NCBI GenBank assembly: GCA_040143965.1
Contig: JASJQH010006882.1
Location: 1-61,348, forward strand
Reading direction: 5' to 3'
Source: Basidiobolus ranarum
Taxonomy: Eukaryota > Basidiobolomycota > Basidiobolomycetes > Basidiobolales
DNA length: 61,348 nucleotides
Of this stretch, positions 1 through 11,417 are shown piece after piece. The notes beneath the pieces were generated by a model. The model did no database searches. It saw nothing but the letters and a program-made list of their open reading frames with translations, and was not told the DNA's origin. The position numbers and the translations under genes are program-made. Position 1 is the stretch's first letter; every line of letters begins with the position of its first letter.

Positions 1-1848
1 CAAATGCCTATCGGTTTTATAACAGCCATCTGATATACAATGTCGTCAGGTGTCAGGAGAAATAGGAGAATCACACATACGATAATCCAAATTCTCTGTC
101 AGACTCCTATATAAACTGGAAGACCTGATGTGTATCCAAATCCGTATTTCACTTAGCTTTCCTTCTAATTGTTATGAGATTTGAACATTGATTTGATCAC
201 TCAATCTTGGTTACATTGACAACATTGCTTCGACTCACTTGATTTCCATCATGTTTCTTACTGGGTCTTATTCACTCTTACGGAAGAGCTCTTGACACTT
301 TTCTCTAGACTCGAGTTATTGTTCAATTTTCAATGGCGATATAGGTGCACTTTAGTAAGCTTTTGATCAAGTCCTGCAAATCGTTGATGAACATGAGAAC
401 TTACGTGGATAATCTATCAAAGCCACTAATGCATCATGATTAGGGTGGCCAGTTAATCTCCCCAATTATGGGCGGAGAGAAAAGGAGACTTTACTATGGA
501 TGGGATAATAATCTTGTTCTTGGCTTGCACAATAGATGGGGGCAGCATCTGAAATGATTCAATCGACATTTTTAGAAATCTTAATCGAATTACAGCACAG
601 ATTATGAACCTACCATAACGAAGGTGAAATAAAATTGCGAACTACAGCCACCATTACAAAGCTGGAGTAACAGGTGGCCAATCGTGTTTAGTATATTTAA
701 ACTGTTTTGACTATCTCTAATTACCCTAACTAGTCATCCATCATCTTGATAGAAATATAATTTAGGTTAGCTATATCAAACGAGTCATAAGTTCGGCTAC
801 TAAGTAGTGAGTATCTGTATGGGTATAGTACGAGAACATTGATATATTTCCATTTTAAATGATCGACTTTAAATTATCGGTATTAGCAAGTATTAATATC
901 GATATTGGATATGGTAAACCAGTTTTTGAGCTCTGGTTCTAATACTAATGGGTGATTTGCCTAGGCTATAACGTTTCTTTCCGTAATTCGCCATTCGATA
1001 TAACCTCGATAGTAGATCCTATTGGTACACAACAGTTCCTTACAAGCCGATTTCGAACACTAGAGTATTCCATTTGCCTTGGCCCTTTTGTCTTGACATA
1101 CTATATTACAAAACTCTAATTGGACAAACAAAAACACTAGTGCTTAAATTTAAGCTTATAAAGTTTAGCAAAGTAATCAATATATCAGCTAATTAAGGTA
1201 AAATCCCCACTAGGGTTAGGGTGACTGGTGAGAGAATGACGTCGATGCTGGATGATTATTGATCCAAATTAAATGAATAAAGCCAAATATGATCTATGGA
1301 TTTCTCGAGGAAATATTTATCAGCATTTGGAAATTCTCGTCAGTTGTTACTTTACCACTCGATCGATCACGTTTATATTGATGAAGTTTGGTGATATTGA
1401 AGAAAACCATTCATAGTCACATGATTCATCACATGTATTGACAGAGATGGACCTTCCCTTCGGACTCAATGTGCATATGGACTAATACTTACCCCAGATT
1501 GAGGAATAAGAATGGCCATGAACAGTATCCCGTGATAGATTCCAGATTAGCTTAATATAGGGTTGGAAGTATACCTTTTGACGCTTGCATCGTGATCGTG
1601 ACAGGGAATGCTGCAAATTCCCATTACTTTTTAGGGAATACTAGGTATAGAAGAGTCTTTAGAATCTTGCTAAAATTTAGGCGGCACTTTCACCTAGACT
1701 TCTGATTAAGGTAGTGAAGTTTCCTATTATATTATCTCCAAAATTTTAGTAGAGTCTTTTATTTTCCAGAGATATATAAAGCCCAAATACCAGCAATGAA
1801 AAGATCATTATTCTATCCTAGTTATCTAGTATTCAAAGGATTTACGTG
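1..1848. other. Intergenic, upstream of the LysM gene
   Basis: I see no convincing coding segment here. The stretch is A+T-rich. It holds a telobox-like TAGGGTTAGGGT at 1211-1222, a TGACGTCG half-CRE near 1239, and a TATA box close to its right end. It probably contains the promoter of the LysM gene. Confidence 0.6.
1773..1780 (+). promoter_or_regulatory. TATA box of the LysM gene
   Basis: TATATAAA lies about 70 bases before the ATG at 1849, the same spacing seen in front of several other genes in this window. Confidence 0.5.
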
Positions 1849-2673
1849 ATGTGCACAGCTCTCCCACCATCCTATTTCTCCCATGACTTCGCAATGGAGC
1901 CAGAATTCCAAGGGTTCGCCAAACCAACCATACTACAGCATCAACCATTTAAATGCGATGACTTTGAAGTTACTTACTACGAATCTACCAAGACATCGTA
2001 TCGTCCATTATGCAGAAAAAATACCATCGAGGCCTCGACCGATCCTTTGTTGAACTCTCCATTTCCTTTTACACCGTTGAAACGTGAGAAAACTGAAGAT
2101 GATATTGCATCGGAGATTTCGGATGCACTATCCTCCCACTTCTCCTCTACCTCTTCATTGACCCTCGAGCCTCAGGAGAAGCAGGTGATTGTTCATCGCA
2201 TTAGAAATACTGAAACCTTGGCTGGAATCTCGTTACTTTACGGAGTCAATCCCGGGGAATTAAAGAGAATTAATAAGCTATGGTCTGATAATTTACATCT
2301 ACGACAGACCCTCTACATTCCACTTGAAATGGTCAACTATCAAGAGGTCTACCTCCGCCTAAAGTCTATTGAAAATAAGGAATGCAATCAAGGATCCGAT
2401 TGGACCGATGTAAGCCTGACAGCCTCTACCAAGTCATTGATTGAGATCATCAAAGTACCTGAAACTGAATTGAAATACTTTTCCGCCAGTCAGAGTGATC
2501 CAGAAGAAAGGAATGCTCCACCAGTGGAGTTTACTCAAGAAGATTTACCATCCTTAAAAGAGATTTTCGGAGTTAACAAGTTACTAAAGTTCGCCAACAA
2601 ACTTAAGCATCATAAGAAAAGCAATTCGAACCCAACTAAGAGTAAGGTTAACCTGGAACTTCAAGAGCATTAG
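1849..2673 (+). CDS. LysM-domain protein, LYSMD type, probably intracellular
   Basis: Single-exon gene of 274 residues. The ATG at 1849 is taken as the start; the codon before it is GTG. One LysM domain lies at about residues 115-159, with the motif GVNPGELKRINKLW followed by LRQTLYIPLEM. This pattern (KR-N-LW, then L-IP) is that of eukaryotic LYSMD1/2 proteins, not secreted chitin-binding effectors. There is no signal peptide and no membrane segment. The first 110 residues are rich in Pro, Ser and Thr and look disordered; the C-terminus is Lys-rich. The ligand and function of LYSMD proteins are poorly known, so I infer only a cytosolic or nuclear LysM adaptor. The domain call is firm, the role open. 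Confidence 0.85.
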   Translation: MCTALPPSYFSHDFAMEPEFQGFAKPTILQHQPFKCDDFEVTYYESTKTSYRPLCRKNTIEASTDPLLNSPFPFTPLKREKTEDDIASEISDALSSHFSSTSSLTLEPQEKQVIVHRIRNTETLAGISLLYGVNPGELKRINKLWSDNLHLRQTLYIPLEMVNYQEVYLRLKSIENKECNQGSDWTDVSLTASTKSLIEIIKVPETELKYFSASQSDPEERNAPPVEFTQEDLPSLKEIFGVNKLLKFANKLKHHKKSNSNPTKSKVNLELQEH

Positions 2674-4321
2674 TTTATGCTCCGCTCTATCACCATCATA
2701 TGTATATATTTATTTAATGTAATCGCTATTTCTTGTTCACATTTTACTTTATAATCATAATAAATCCATATCTGTACCATAAATTATGTTTCATGAGCCG
2801 AAGTTAATTTTAAGCTTTCTAGATGCTTTCGAAATGCTTTCGAGTTCACCTGATTAACCGCCAAAAGTATTGATTGGTTACAGGCAATCCAAATTAAGCC
2901 AAATAATCCCTGTTACAGCGCTTGAAATTTTTTATTACTAGTTATAGTATACTGGTGGTACTTAGTTTTAAAGAAAAGCATGGTTAGTCATGAGATATGG
3001 TTCGAAGGAAAATGGTTTCTTCTGATTATAACCTAATATAGGCTTCCTGCTCCCTCCAAATTGGATATTACCGGAATCGGCATCATATTGACCATACGCC
3101 TACTCAAACTGACTAATAGATCAATGGATTAAGAATCATTAATCAGCTTGATGATTTTGATTCGATCTTTCAATCAATCAAGCAATCACAAATTAAGTAA
3201 AGTTGCCAACCCTATTCAGATTCACTCTGCTAAACGATTACAGTCCAACTACGTCTAGTAACTAAGTATAGCTATATACCAAGGTTTTTCTTCGTTAAGT
3301 AACCGTCGAAGTATTCTGGGAGTTGTTGGAAGTGATTTGGAGAACTAAAAGAACTGGTGGTTTTCAGTTGATGATTTATTGAAGTGTAAGTTGACATATG
3401 AAAATATTGATTATGAACATAGTGAAATTTAGGTAGCTAAAAATATCACTATATAAATGCTTAAGCTATGTCACTTTCAGCAGTAATTTGATCTATCTAG
3501 ATAATCAAGCTAAAGTTCAAGCTCAGATCTAAAGATATTATCCAATCTATATATGTTGAAATATTTAAATTAAGCACCCATCTATTCTTTTGTCTTGTTT
3601 AGCATAGCTGATGTTTATTTAGTAAATATTTCACAGTCAAAATTGTCACATATATTTTGGATTTATTTGACATATATCAGAAATATTCGAAACTTTTGAA
3701 ACTCATCCGAAACCCCCAAACTTTAACCTCAACTTTATGAACACCTTAGAAATACATCCGTTTCATCTTTTTCATGTTCAACACAAGTATGAATACTTAT
3801 TTTCAATTCAATGCAATAATAAGTGCATACTGTAGTTTTCTTCTAATTATCCCGAATACTTCCAACTCATCCAAAATACCCTCAACAATATATGCCTGTT
3901 AGATTACAATATATCCCTTTTACGTGCAGAGTGTGTTAAGGAAGATCCCAGGAACATGGGTGCAAAGTGTGGGGCCTCTTGGACAAGTTTTCAAAATCTT
4001 CCAAGTAAATTCGGATTTTGAATAGTAGATGAGATATGGATTAACTAAAGATGTTTAAGCTATGTTAATTTCAATATTTATGGGACGCAATTCCATAGAT
4101 ACAGGTCAACTTTGAGTTTTGTATCGTTCAGATATTTAGAATAGCTTGCTACTATGGTTAGATGAAACCAAACCAATGCATATCTCAGAACTATTAAGAA
4201 ATCAGCCTAATACATCCAAAACTCAAGCAAAGTATTTCTTGTGGTATATGATAGATAATAACCCAGTTAATATTACAAAAAATAGATTTCAAGAGGTTTC
4301 AGCTTTTATTTATAAAAAAGA
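2674..4321. other. Intergenic between convergent LysM and RPE genes
   Basis: No supported gene. A+T-rich, with scattered short direct words such as AATCAATCAAGCAATCA near 3172. Poly(A)-signal-like AATAAA stretches follow the LysM stop, near 2758. The open frame at 4146-4586 on the plus strand is antisense to the RPE gene. Confidence 0.5.
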
Positions 4322-5265
4322 TCATTTCTTTTGCACATCGTCGACATGCTTTCTTAACAGAGAGATCATGTCTTTGGATGATTTTGCTTTGAAAATAGAT
4401 GTACCAGCCACAATAACGTTGGCACCTGCTTTAGCAGCTGTACCAATGGTTTTCTCATCTAAGCCACCATCCACTTCGATATCCAAGTTAGGGTATTTCT
4501 CTCTTAAAGTTTTAACTTTCTCCATCATATCCTCCATAAATGATTGTCCACCAAACCCAGGTTCTACTGTCATGATTAATATTTGATCCACTTTATCACA
4601 ATATGGAAAGACTGAATCAACTGGGGTCTTAGGCTTAACGGATATACCTGCTTTCATTCCAGCGGAATGAATCTGATCTATGAGAGCTCCAGCATCATCT
4701 AAATGTAACATCGATGAATATCGTATTGAAGAAACCTATATCATGACTACTTACCTGTAGCTTCAATGTGAAACGTATACATGCTAGCACCAGCGTCGGC
4801 GAAATCTTTGACCCACTATCGAGAGAAGAAAAGACTTTCAATCAGCATACAACAAACCCAACTATCAGGTCGAACTCTACCTACCTTTTCCGGTTCAGCA
4901 ACCATCAAGTGACAGTCTAGAAAAGCGTCCGTATGCTTTCTTACTGACTTGATAATAGGAGCACCCATAGTTAAATTAGGTACGAAGTGGCTATATTTTC
5001 AAGATAAACGGACGTTCTTAAGAACTATTGAACTTAAACGATAAGGGTCACTGATAATTATATTTACCCGTCCATAACATCTATGAAGTAAATAGAAAAT
5101 AGGGATTATTCTCATGAGAATTTCAATACCACAGAAGAGTTTACAACTATCAAACTAACCCATATGTAAGTAATCAGCACCGCAATCAACCATACGTTGG
5201 CATTCTTCCGCAAGTCTAGCGAAATCGCTCGACAATAAAGAAGGGGAAATCTTGGCAACGGGCAT
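4322..5265 (-). CDS. RPE1: Ribulose-phosphate 3-epimerase
   Basis: Interconverts ribulose 5-phosphate and xylulose 5-phosphate in the cytosolic pentose phosphate pathway. I can splice five exons: 5265-5160, 5080-5068 (only 13 nt), 4990-4885, 4815-4755 and 4698-4322. They give a 220-residue protein, the usual size for this (beta/alpha)8 family. Visible motifs are [14 protein letters not shown] at the N-terminus, HMDVMDGHFVPN (metal ligand His and catalytic Asp), [26 protein letters not shown], and DGGLDEKT near the C-terminus with the second catalytic Asp. The start at 5265 gives MPVAKISPS, normal for eukaryotic RPE. The tiny exon 2 supplies the DVMDG residues, so its inclusion is required for function. 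Divergent from the homeobox gene. Confidence 0.93.
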
Positions 5266-5992
5266 TTGTTTAACAGATAGAAAGCAACTTGGCAAAACTT
5301 GAAAATCAATATCGTAACCAAAGAATAATTGTGCTTAAATAGAAAGGTCAAAACAAGATAGTCATACTATCGGGTGTTCTCGTATACTTGGATAAATCCT
5401 ACAGATAATAATGAGGTCACCTATCAAAGTGTAACACTTGAAGGATATCTTACGTCAACTTTCGCGACTCTATTGATAAAATATTTGAGAATGAGATGTA
5501 GTGGGATTTAATTTATCCTCGAATACAGGATCTCAGATTAAGAACAGAGTATAATGATAGTGAGATATTATAGAATCATGCATAGTTCAGTATCACAAGA
5601 CATTTCGACACGCATTAAGGTACCAAGTAAACAGCTCGATTTCGGATGGAATAGTTATTGTTCAAAATCCCGAAAATGGAAATGTTATTTCGACTTCACA
5701 TTTGCATCTCTCGTTCCCTAACCAATGATGTCTTTGAGTATTTTTCTCATTTATAACTGGGCTTTTACTTTGAAAGGAGGGATAACTCTTTGATGTTAGC
5801 TTTCATATGACCGGTTGTTAAGTCATCCAGCTTTATTCGTACAATCCTCATCCAAGATTTGGTGGTATAAAAGTCCCCGAGAAGTCCTATATTCCCACTA
5901 TCTCTCCTAAGGAGCTATCTTACTACTTGCTTGTGTCTAAGCCACTTTAAAATCTTTCCTAGCCAATTCTTCCTTGTAAATTAGATATTGTG
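5266..5992. other. Divergent promoter region, RPE / homeobox gene
   Basis: No coding segment seen. The 727 bases separate two divergent start codons. A TATA box serves the right-hand gene. No clear TATA box was found for RPE. Confidence 0.55.
5866..5872 (+). promoter_or_regulatory. TATA box of the homeobox gene
   Basis: TATAAAA about 120 bases before the ATG at 5993. Pyrimidine-rich sequence follows it, as expected around a fungal transcription start. Confidence 0.5.
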
Positions 5993-7420
5993 ATGATACA
6001 TTTACTGGATCCGAATCCTAGAAAATGTGAGGGATGTGCAGCCATCATGATGCATGGAGAGTGTGAATGTGGAGCTCGTAATCGTATGCTTATTCTTAGT
6101 CAGATAACTCAAAGGTTGATCGACGCAACCCAAGGATTTCCTTCAGTTGAAAGTGGAGATGAGGCTTCCTCCATTGGATCCAGGTGTCAAATAATGGAGC
6201 AAGATTTACTTCAACATCCATATCATCCAGCATTTCTTTCTTCCTCAGATATTGATGTGATGACTCAAACACCGAATACCACCTTCTTGCACCTGTTAAG
6301 CCCCGAGCCAGCAATGGCAGCTCAGTTTCCTGAACAACAAACCTTACCAAGACGAAGGATCACCACTAATTTGAAAATCGATGGCTTATGGGAATATTCC
6401 AAAGATGCCACACATAAAGGCATGGAAACTTTAAATTCATTCCATAAAGAACGTCAAGCAATCATTGCACGACAATCGAAAGTCATCTCGCTGTTTGAAC
6501 CAGCATTACCTGGGATTTTTCAGCAACTAAACGAAAACTCGGAACTCTTGAAGATGCGTTTTCGTTCCACCATTGAGAGATTAACCCGCCAAGGGATCGA
6601 TCAATTACTCTACAATGAGAGCTTCACTGACTTTAACAAAACACCGGCCAGATTCTCGAAGGAGATCAAACAGATATTGAATGAATCATTTGTCAATAGA
6701 TCACCATATCCAACCGAAGATGAAAAGGAAAGACTGACAAGGTTGTGTAAATTGGATTACAAGCAAGTTAGCGTTTGGTTCGCAAATAAACGCATGCGTA
6801 CTAAAATCCATTCCAACCATTATGATGCCTATCCTACCCGTAAACCGCTATCGTCAAAGACCGTTCCAAATATTAAATTTCAGTCAGCCAAATATTCCGA
6901 TCCTGAAGTTCATACTTCTTCCGATAGTTCAGTTTCTGGATCTCCGTTCACTATATCTTCAATGGAGAGTATACGAGGTGACTCATTTAGTCCCATAGCT
7001 ACCCCAAGCTTGTGCTTTCTATATGATAGTGATGTAGATACACCACCCCTAAGGAAGGACATTTATGAATCTGGTTCAGTCTCTGACTCGGCCTCATCAG
7101 CAACATATGAACCAGTATCGAAAGCTTATTCTTCACCCAAATCCCAGGATTTCGAAGTTGCTTCCATTGATGTGACTTTCTCGAATGTGCGAGTCAGTCC
7201 AGGTCTTTCCTCAGATATGGATACTCAAATTACTAACAAATATTCAAAGAAAGATTATATATCAGATCTAGCGTCCTCTATAAACCTATGTTTAACCTCG
7301 TCTACTGGTGACATTCATCCAAGTCAAGGGGAAGTAGATGATTCTAGAAGTCTGCTAAATCATCAACCATCTAATTCTAAAAGTCACAAACTGAGTATAG
7401 ATCGATCTTTTCATTTCTAA
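5993..7420 (+). CDS. TALE-class homeodomain transcription factor
   Basis: Intronless, 475 residues; the ATG at 5993 is preferred over the in-frame GTG just before it. The homeodomain spans about residues 215-272. Helix 1 ends IKQILNESF, then SPYPTEDEKERLTRL (the Pro-Tyr-Pro loop of TALE proteins), then helix 3 YKQVSVWFANKRMR with the W-F-N-R core. This resembles PBX/KN-type and fungal mating-type HD1-like homeodomains. The N-terminus has four closely spaced cysteines (C12, C15, C24, C26) that could bind metal. The C-terminal 200 residues are Ser/Thr/Pro-rich and probably disordered, as in activation regions. No partner HD gene lies next to it, so I do not call a mating-type locus. The domain is firm; the targets are unknown. 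Confidence 0.88.
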   Translation: MIHLLDPNPRKCEGCAAIMMHGECECGARNRMLILSQITQRLIDATQGFPSVESGDEASSIGSRCQIMEQDLLQHPYHPAFLSSSDIDVMTQTPNTTFLHLLSPEPAMAAQFPEQQTLPRRRITTNLKIDGLWEYSKDATHKGMETLNSFHKERQAIIARQSKVISLFEPALPGIFQQLNENSELLKMRFRSTIERLTRQGIDQLLYNESFTDFNKTPARFSKEIKQILNESFVNRSPYPTEDEKERLTRLCKLDYKQVSVWFANKRMRTKIHSNHYDAYPTRKPLSSKTVPNIKFQSAKYSDPEVHTSSDSSVSGSPFTISSMESIRGDSFSPIATPSLCFLYDSDVDTPPLRKDIYESGSVSDSASSATYEPVSKAYSSPKSQDFEVASIDVTFSNVRVSPGLSSDMDTQITNKYSKKDYISDLASSINLCLTSSTGDIHPSQGEVDDSRSLLNHQPSNSKSHKLSIDRSFHF

Positions 7421-8013
7421 TCTTGATTTGGTGTAAGAAAAATTCACTCACATCATTTTCTTATTAGTTTCCAAATATAGTAATAGGGAAGAACGCTTTG
7501 TAGATACCGACCATGTAGTCGCAAGAAACTTGTTATTAGATGGTCTCATTATTGATAACCATTCTGAATGCACCTTGGAGATAAGCCGATCAGACGTATC
7601 CCACGAAGTTCCACAAATGTTCGGAGCTTCAGAGTCATCTACTGTTTGGGAAATCCATCCTCCAGCTGTGATTCCCAATTGTTCTACCGTCCTCACTGAG
7701 AGTTTGGAGTCGGACCAACTCACAATTAACCAAAATTTGCTATACTTCAACAGAGGCACAGGAGGGGATGATACCAATTGATTACATGATTGTGTCACCT
7801 TTTTTAACATAATATATGTACCAGCGGGTATTGACTGGGTACAATCACGCTGCAGATTTCACGAAACACTAATAAATAACATGCTTTTTAACTACTGGTT
7901 ACAAAACATATGTACTTAAAAAAATTGATTATCCTTTTCAAGAAATATCTTGTTGATTTTATTCACAATGGTACACTTATCTCAATAAATTTCTATCAGT
8001 ATAATAATACTAT
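7421..8013. other. Intergenic between convergent homeobox and PGK genes
   Basis: About 590 bases. Two overlapping open frames on opposite strands (7448-7810 minus, 7530-7781 plus) have no recognisable domain and begin at non-ATG codons, so I do not call them. The right half is A+T-rich 3' untranslated sequence. Confidence 0.5.
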
Positions 8014-9273
8014 CTATTTAGAGGAGAGGGCAACAACACCGGGGAGTTGCTTGCCTTCCAACAATTCCAAGGAGGCACCACCACCAGTGGAGACGTGGCT
8101 GAGGTTAGCTTCTTGCTTGAAGTTGGCAGCGGCAGTAGCGGTATCACCACCACCGACGATGGAAGTGGCACCGTTCTTGGTAGCCTCGACAACGGCTTCC
8201 ATGGCGCTACGGGTACCCTTCTCGAAGATAGGGAATTCGAAGACACCAAGAGGACCGTTCCAAAGAATGGTCTTGGCCTCTAAGATAGCCTTACGATTGA
8301 TTTCACGAGATTTCTCTCCGCAATCAAAACCTTCCCAGCCAGCTGGGATACCAGTCTCATCGGTAGCGTAACCGGTGTTGGAATCCTTGCTGAATTTATC
8401 ACCAGTAATGTAATCGCAGGGAAGGTAGAGCTTGACACCATTCTTCTTGGCCTTCTCAACAATCTTACCTACGATTTCAGCACCAGCCTTATCGAACAAT
8501 GAGTTACCGATCTCAACATTTTCAAGAGTCTTCTTGAAGGTATAAGCCATACCACCACCGATGATCATAGCATCAACTTTGTCGAGCAAGTTGTCAATAA
8601 GTTGAATCTTATCGGAAACCTTAGCTCCACCGAGGATGGAAAGGAAAGGACGCTCAGGGGATTCCAAAGCCTTGGAGAAGAAATCAAGTTCCTTCTTCAT
8701 AAGGAAACCAGCGGCGCGGACAGGAAGGTCAACACCGACCATGGAAGAGTGGGCACGGTGAGCGGTACCGAAGGCATCGTTAACATAAACTTCACCAAGC
8801 TTGGTGAGAGATTCACGGAAAGCCTTGACATTCTCAGGAGTAGCCTTAACTTTGTTGCCCTCCTTGTCCTTGGTGGAACCTTCTTCCTCGATGTGATAAC
8901 GAAGATTCTCCAAAAGGATAACCTTACCATCCTTGGCGGCAATGCAAGCCTCCTCGACTTCTTTGCCAACGCAATCCTCAAGGAAAGTAACATCGCGACT
9001 CAAAAGTTTGCTGAGCTCTTCAGCAACAGGCTTAAGAGAGTATTTGGCGACACGTTCACCATTAGGACGTCCAAGGTGAGACATAAGGATAACAGCGGAA
9101 GCTCCGTTATCAAGAACGTGCTGGATGGTGGGAAGAGCAGCAGTAATACGTTGGTTGTTACTGATCTTACCATCAGCGAAAGGAACGTTGAAATCAACAC
9201 GGATAAGGACACGCTTACCCTTGACATCAACGTCAGCGACACTGAGTTTGCTAGAAAGAGAGTTGTTGGACAT
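8014..9273 (-). CDS. PGK1: Phosphoglycerate kinase
   Basis: Converts 1,3-bisphosphoglycerate and ADP to 3-phosphoglycerate and ATP in glycolysis; runs backwards in gluconeogenesis. Full length at 419 residues with no intron. Visible motifs: [16 protein letters not shown] and MSHLGRPNG (substrate-binding basic residues), [17 protein letters not shown], the nucleotide loop [11 protein letters not shown], and [14 protein letters not shown] near the C-terminus. Codon use is strongly biased toward C/G-ending codons such as AAG, ACC and GTC compared with neighbours, as expected of a highly expressed glycolytic gene. That bias also opens long false frames on the opposite strand. A TATA box lies about 60 bases upstream. 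Confidence 0.97.
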   Translation of the reverse strand: MSNNSLSSKLSVADVDVKGKRVLIRVDFNVPFADGKISNNQRITAALPTIQHVLDNGASAVILMSHLGRPNGERVAKYSLKPVAEELSKLLSRDVTFLEDCVGKEVEEACIAAKDGKVILLENLRYHIEEEGSTKDKEGNKVKATPENVKAFRESLTKLGEVYVNDAFGTAHRAHSSMVGVDLPVRAAGFLMKKELDFFSKALESPERPFLSILGGAKVSDKIQLIDNLLDKVDAMIIGGGMAYTFKKTLENVEIGNSLFDKAGAEIVGKIVEKAKKNGVKLYLPCDYITGDKFSKDSNTGYATDETGIPAGWEGFDCGEKSREINRKAILEAKTILWNGPLGVFEFPIFEKGTRSAMEAVVEATKNGATSIVGGGDTATAAANFKQEANLSHVSTGGGASLELLEGKQLPGVVALSSK

Positions 9274-9332
9274 AATAAGATTTGTCTGAAATGACTTTGA
9301 GGTGAAGAGTAGGCAATCAGCAGTGCAGCCAA

Positions 9333-9338
9333 TTTATA
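9333..9338 (-). promoter_or_regulatory. TATA box of PGK1
   Basis: Read on the minus strand: GGGTATAAATTGG, with TATAAA about 60 bases before the PGK start codon. Confidence 0.6.
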
Positions 9339-10325
9339 CCCATAACCAACTTCCCATACTGAAGGTTTCAATAGAAAAAAACACGAATTGAGCTATCGAG
9401 CCTATTGAATATTTCGAGTACATTTTTGGACAATCCCCTAGCTTACGTCAAAAATATGAAATGTAAATGATTTAATTATTTATGCGGCAGTATTCGAGAG
9501 TATCAACAATGGACCAACCGTATTGTATATATGTACACATTGGCCGCCAATCTATGCTAACTTGATGATTGGTCTTGGAGGAATATCATTGGTTAACTGT
9601 ATTATGGATTTTGAAACCCGGGAAAGTGATTATTTAGCATTTCAATATGCAATCTTAATGTTAGTTTTTTTCTGGGTGTGATAAGTCCTTATACGTCATT
9701 CTTGATGATGGCTAATCACTCACGCGAGGTCTAGGTTGCTCGATTGAATGTATATTAGTTCCTTAAATCGATGGCATTCCAATATATTTGGGATAGTTTT
9801 TGGCCAGGATTCTAGACAATTGAGATATTATCAATATTGAAAAAAATCTAGAATTGAGGAGCTTGAACCAATCATGATCACTCTAAAATCTCATTAAGTT
9901 TTGCACATATCTTCTATATCGCAAATTGTTGGGTGCCTTATCTAAGAATTCGATCTAGAGTAACGGGTAGTTGCGCTTAAACCTACTCGAACTTTCTTCG
10001 ATTTCATCCCATCGATAGCATATCATAAGCATCGTGAATTTGTAGTGGCCAATGAAGTAACTAGTACTCATCCGAAGTTACCTTATTGCATTCATTGAAA
10101 TAGCTACTGATAAGAATATTTTTGGCATTCAGACCGACAACACATGTTAGGTTTAAAAGAATCATAATTTATGCGGCAAAAGTTCTTAGTAAAGATTGTG
10201 GATCAAGCCCAATCTTAAAAGATCTTTTTAATAAGCAAAAATGGCAAACATCACTAGTTACAGTTAAACTAGCAATGTGAAGTCAATATATGGTACAGGC
10301 ACCGAGTGAATGATAGATGCATAGT

Positions 10326-10331
10326 CACGTG
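10326..10331. promoter_or_regulatory. CACGTG E-box
   Basis: Perfect palindromic E-box, the class of site bound by bHLHZip proteins such as Mlx/Myc. It sits about 130 bases past the stop of the bHLHZip gene and about 1 kb upstream of PGK1. A six-base match alone is weak evidence. Confidence 0.25.
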
Positions 10332-10461
10332 TGGATTCATTAATTAGTTCTATACAGAAATGAATTGTGAATGAATGCAGTCATATCAAATCCGAGTTTG
10401 CCTCTGGAAACATTAAGCAAGGAGAACGAGGGCGGATAAATGATGCACGGGGTTAAGTGGA

Positions 10462-11315
10462 TTAAGGAAATAATTTATCCTGTTGTTGGACGGATTCATA
10501 AAATCGCCGCAGCTTGAGATTTTCAACGCGCATCATTTGAAGTTGAGCCATGAGAGCCATCTGCGTACCTCTCATATTTTGTAGGTGCTGAATTGCTGTG
10601 AATATTTGGTGATTAGTATATCGAACATGCTATTAACGTCAGAAGAAAAACATCCACTCACTTTTATCGAGAATGCAGGCCTTGCTGATTTTTTTGCTCG
10701 AACAATTTGGCAAATATTTTTTGAGTTCTTCGAATCCATCTTTGATTTGAGCTCTACGCTTTTGTTCTGATTGAATGTGTATTTGACGTCTCATTTCAGC
10801 ATTGGAAACTCTAGAACAATTCGATATATTAGTTGACTATTCTCATGAGGCAATAGCAGAGTGAAGGAAAACATACCCATGTTCTTCACCACCATCGGAG
10901 TTGGACTCACTTCCCTCAGAGAACGAATGTCTTGATCGCTTACGAGAGCATCCGGATGCCTGCTCATATGCTTCTTTACTGTATTCCTGAATCTCTAAGA
11001 GTCCATTTTCAGAAGACGGAGAGGAGATGACAGGTGAATCCATCGGTGTCCAACAACCGCAATTGTTATTAGCTGAACCGAAGTTGTTGGGCATCGCTAC
11101 AGAGGGGAAATTGAAACTATCGGATTCTAAAAGGTAAGATGGTGGAGTCAGTTAAAAGAACATGTCTCCAACCATAGATTCTCCAATACTATACCAATCG
11201 GAAACAAACGTTCAGCAAATGATTCTGGCTTCAAATCTATCTCATTTGGGCCCATGACAGTGAATGGCTGAGTGGAAAATTGTTGAAGTAATATATTACT
11301 GCTTGGTTTGGGCAT
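10462..11315 (-). CDS. bHLH-leucine zipper transcription factor, Mlx-like
   Basis: Four exons can be joined by eye. Exon 1 runs 11315-11195; exon 2 begins at 11126; the last ends with TAA at 10462-10464. The basic region reads MRRQIHIQSEQKRRAQIKDG, followed by FEELKKYLPNCSSKKISK, ACILDK and TIQHLQNMR. The sequence runs on into a zipper-like helix (MALMAQLQMMRVENLKLRRF). The SEQKRR...IK-GF--L and SKA-IL-K signature matches the Mlx/Mondo class. The His, Glu and Arg residues that read CACGTG-type sites are present. The N-terminal 120 residues are Ser/Asn-rich with no known domain. Animal Mlx partners respond to sugar phosphates; a sugar role here is only inference. A yeast Ino4-type regulator is the alternative. 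Confidence 0.82.
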
Positions 11316-11410
11316 TGTTATGTGTCGAAAGAATTCAACTGGAGGTGAGGTATGCGGAAATACGAGACAGGTCGGAGATGTCAGAAGCTACGCTGGACTT
11401 TGAGACCTGT

Positions 11411-11417
11411 ATTTATA
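11411..11417 (-). promoter_or_regulatory. TATA box of the bHLHZip gene
   Basis: TATAAAT on the minus strand, about 95-100 bases before the start codon at 11315. Confidence 0.5.

Larger units (their letters stand above)
9274..10461. other. PGK1 upstream region
   Basis: No gene seen. It contains the PGK TATA box and a CACGTG E-box at 10326-10331. The stretch is otherwise A+T-rich and also takes the 3' end of the bHLH gene. Confidence 0.5.

Noticed and set aside
4146-4586. 146-codon plus-strand frame
   Set aside because: Antisense to the last RPE exon; protein has no recognisable domain.
5993-7420. Mating-type locus
   Set aside because: Only one homeodomain gene is present, with no second HD gene or HMG gene beside it.
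7448-7810. Overlapping frames on both strands after the homeobox gene
   Set aside because: Start at non-ATG codons; no family resemblance; lie in the 3' region between convergent genes.
8602-9294. 230-codon open frame opposite PGK1
   Set aside because: Antisense shadow produced by the strong codon bias of PGK1; no family signature.
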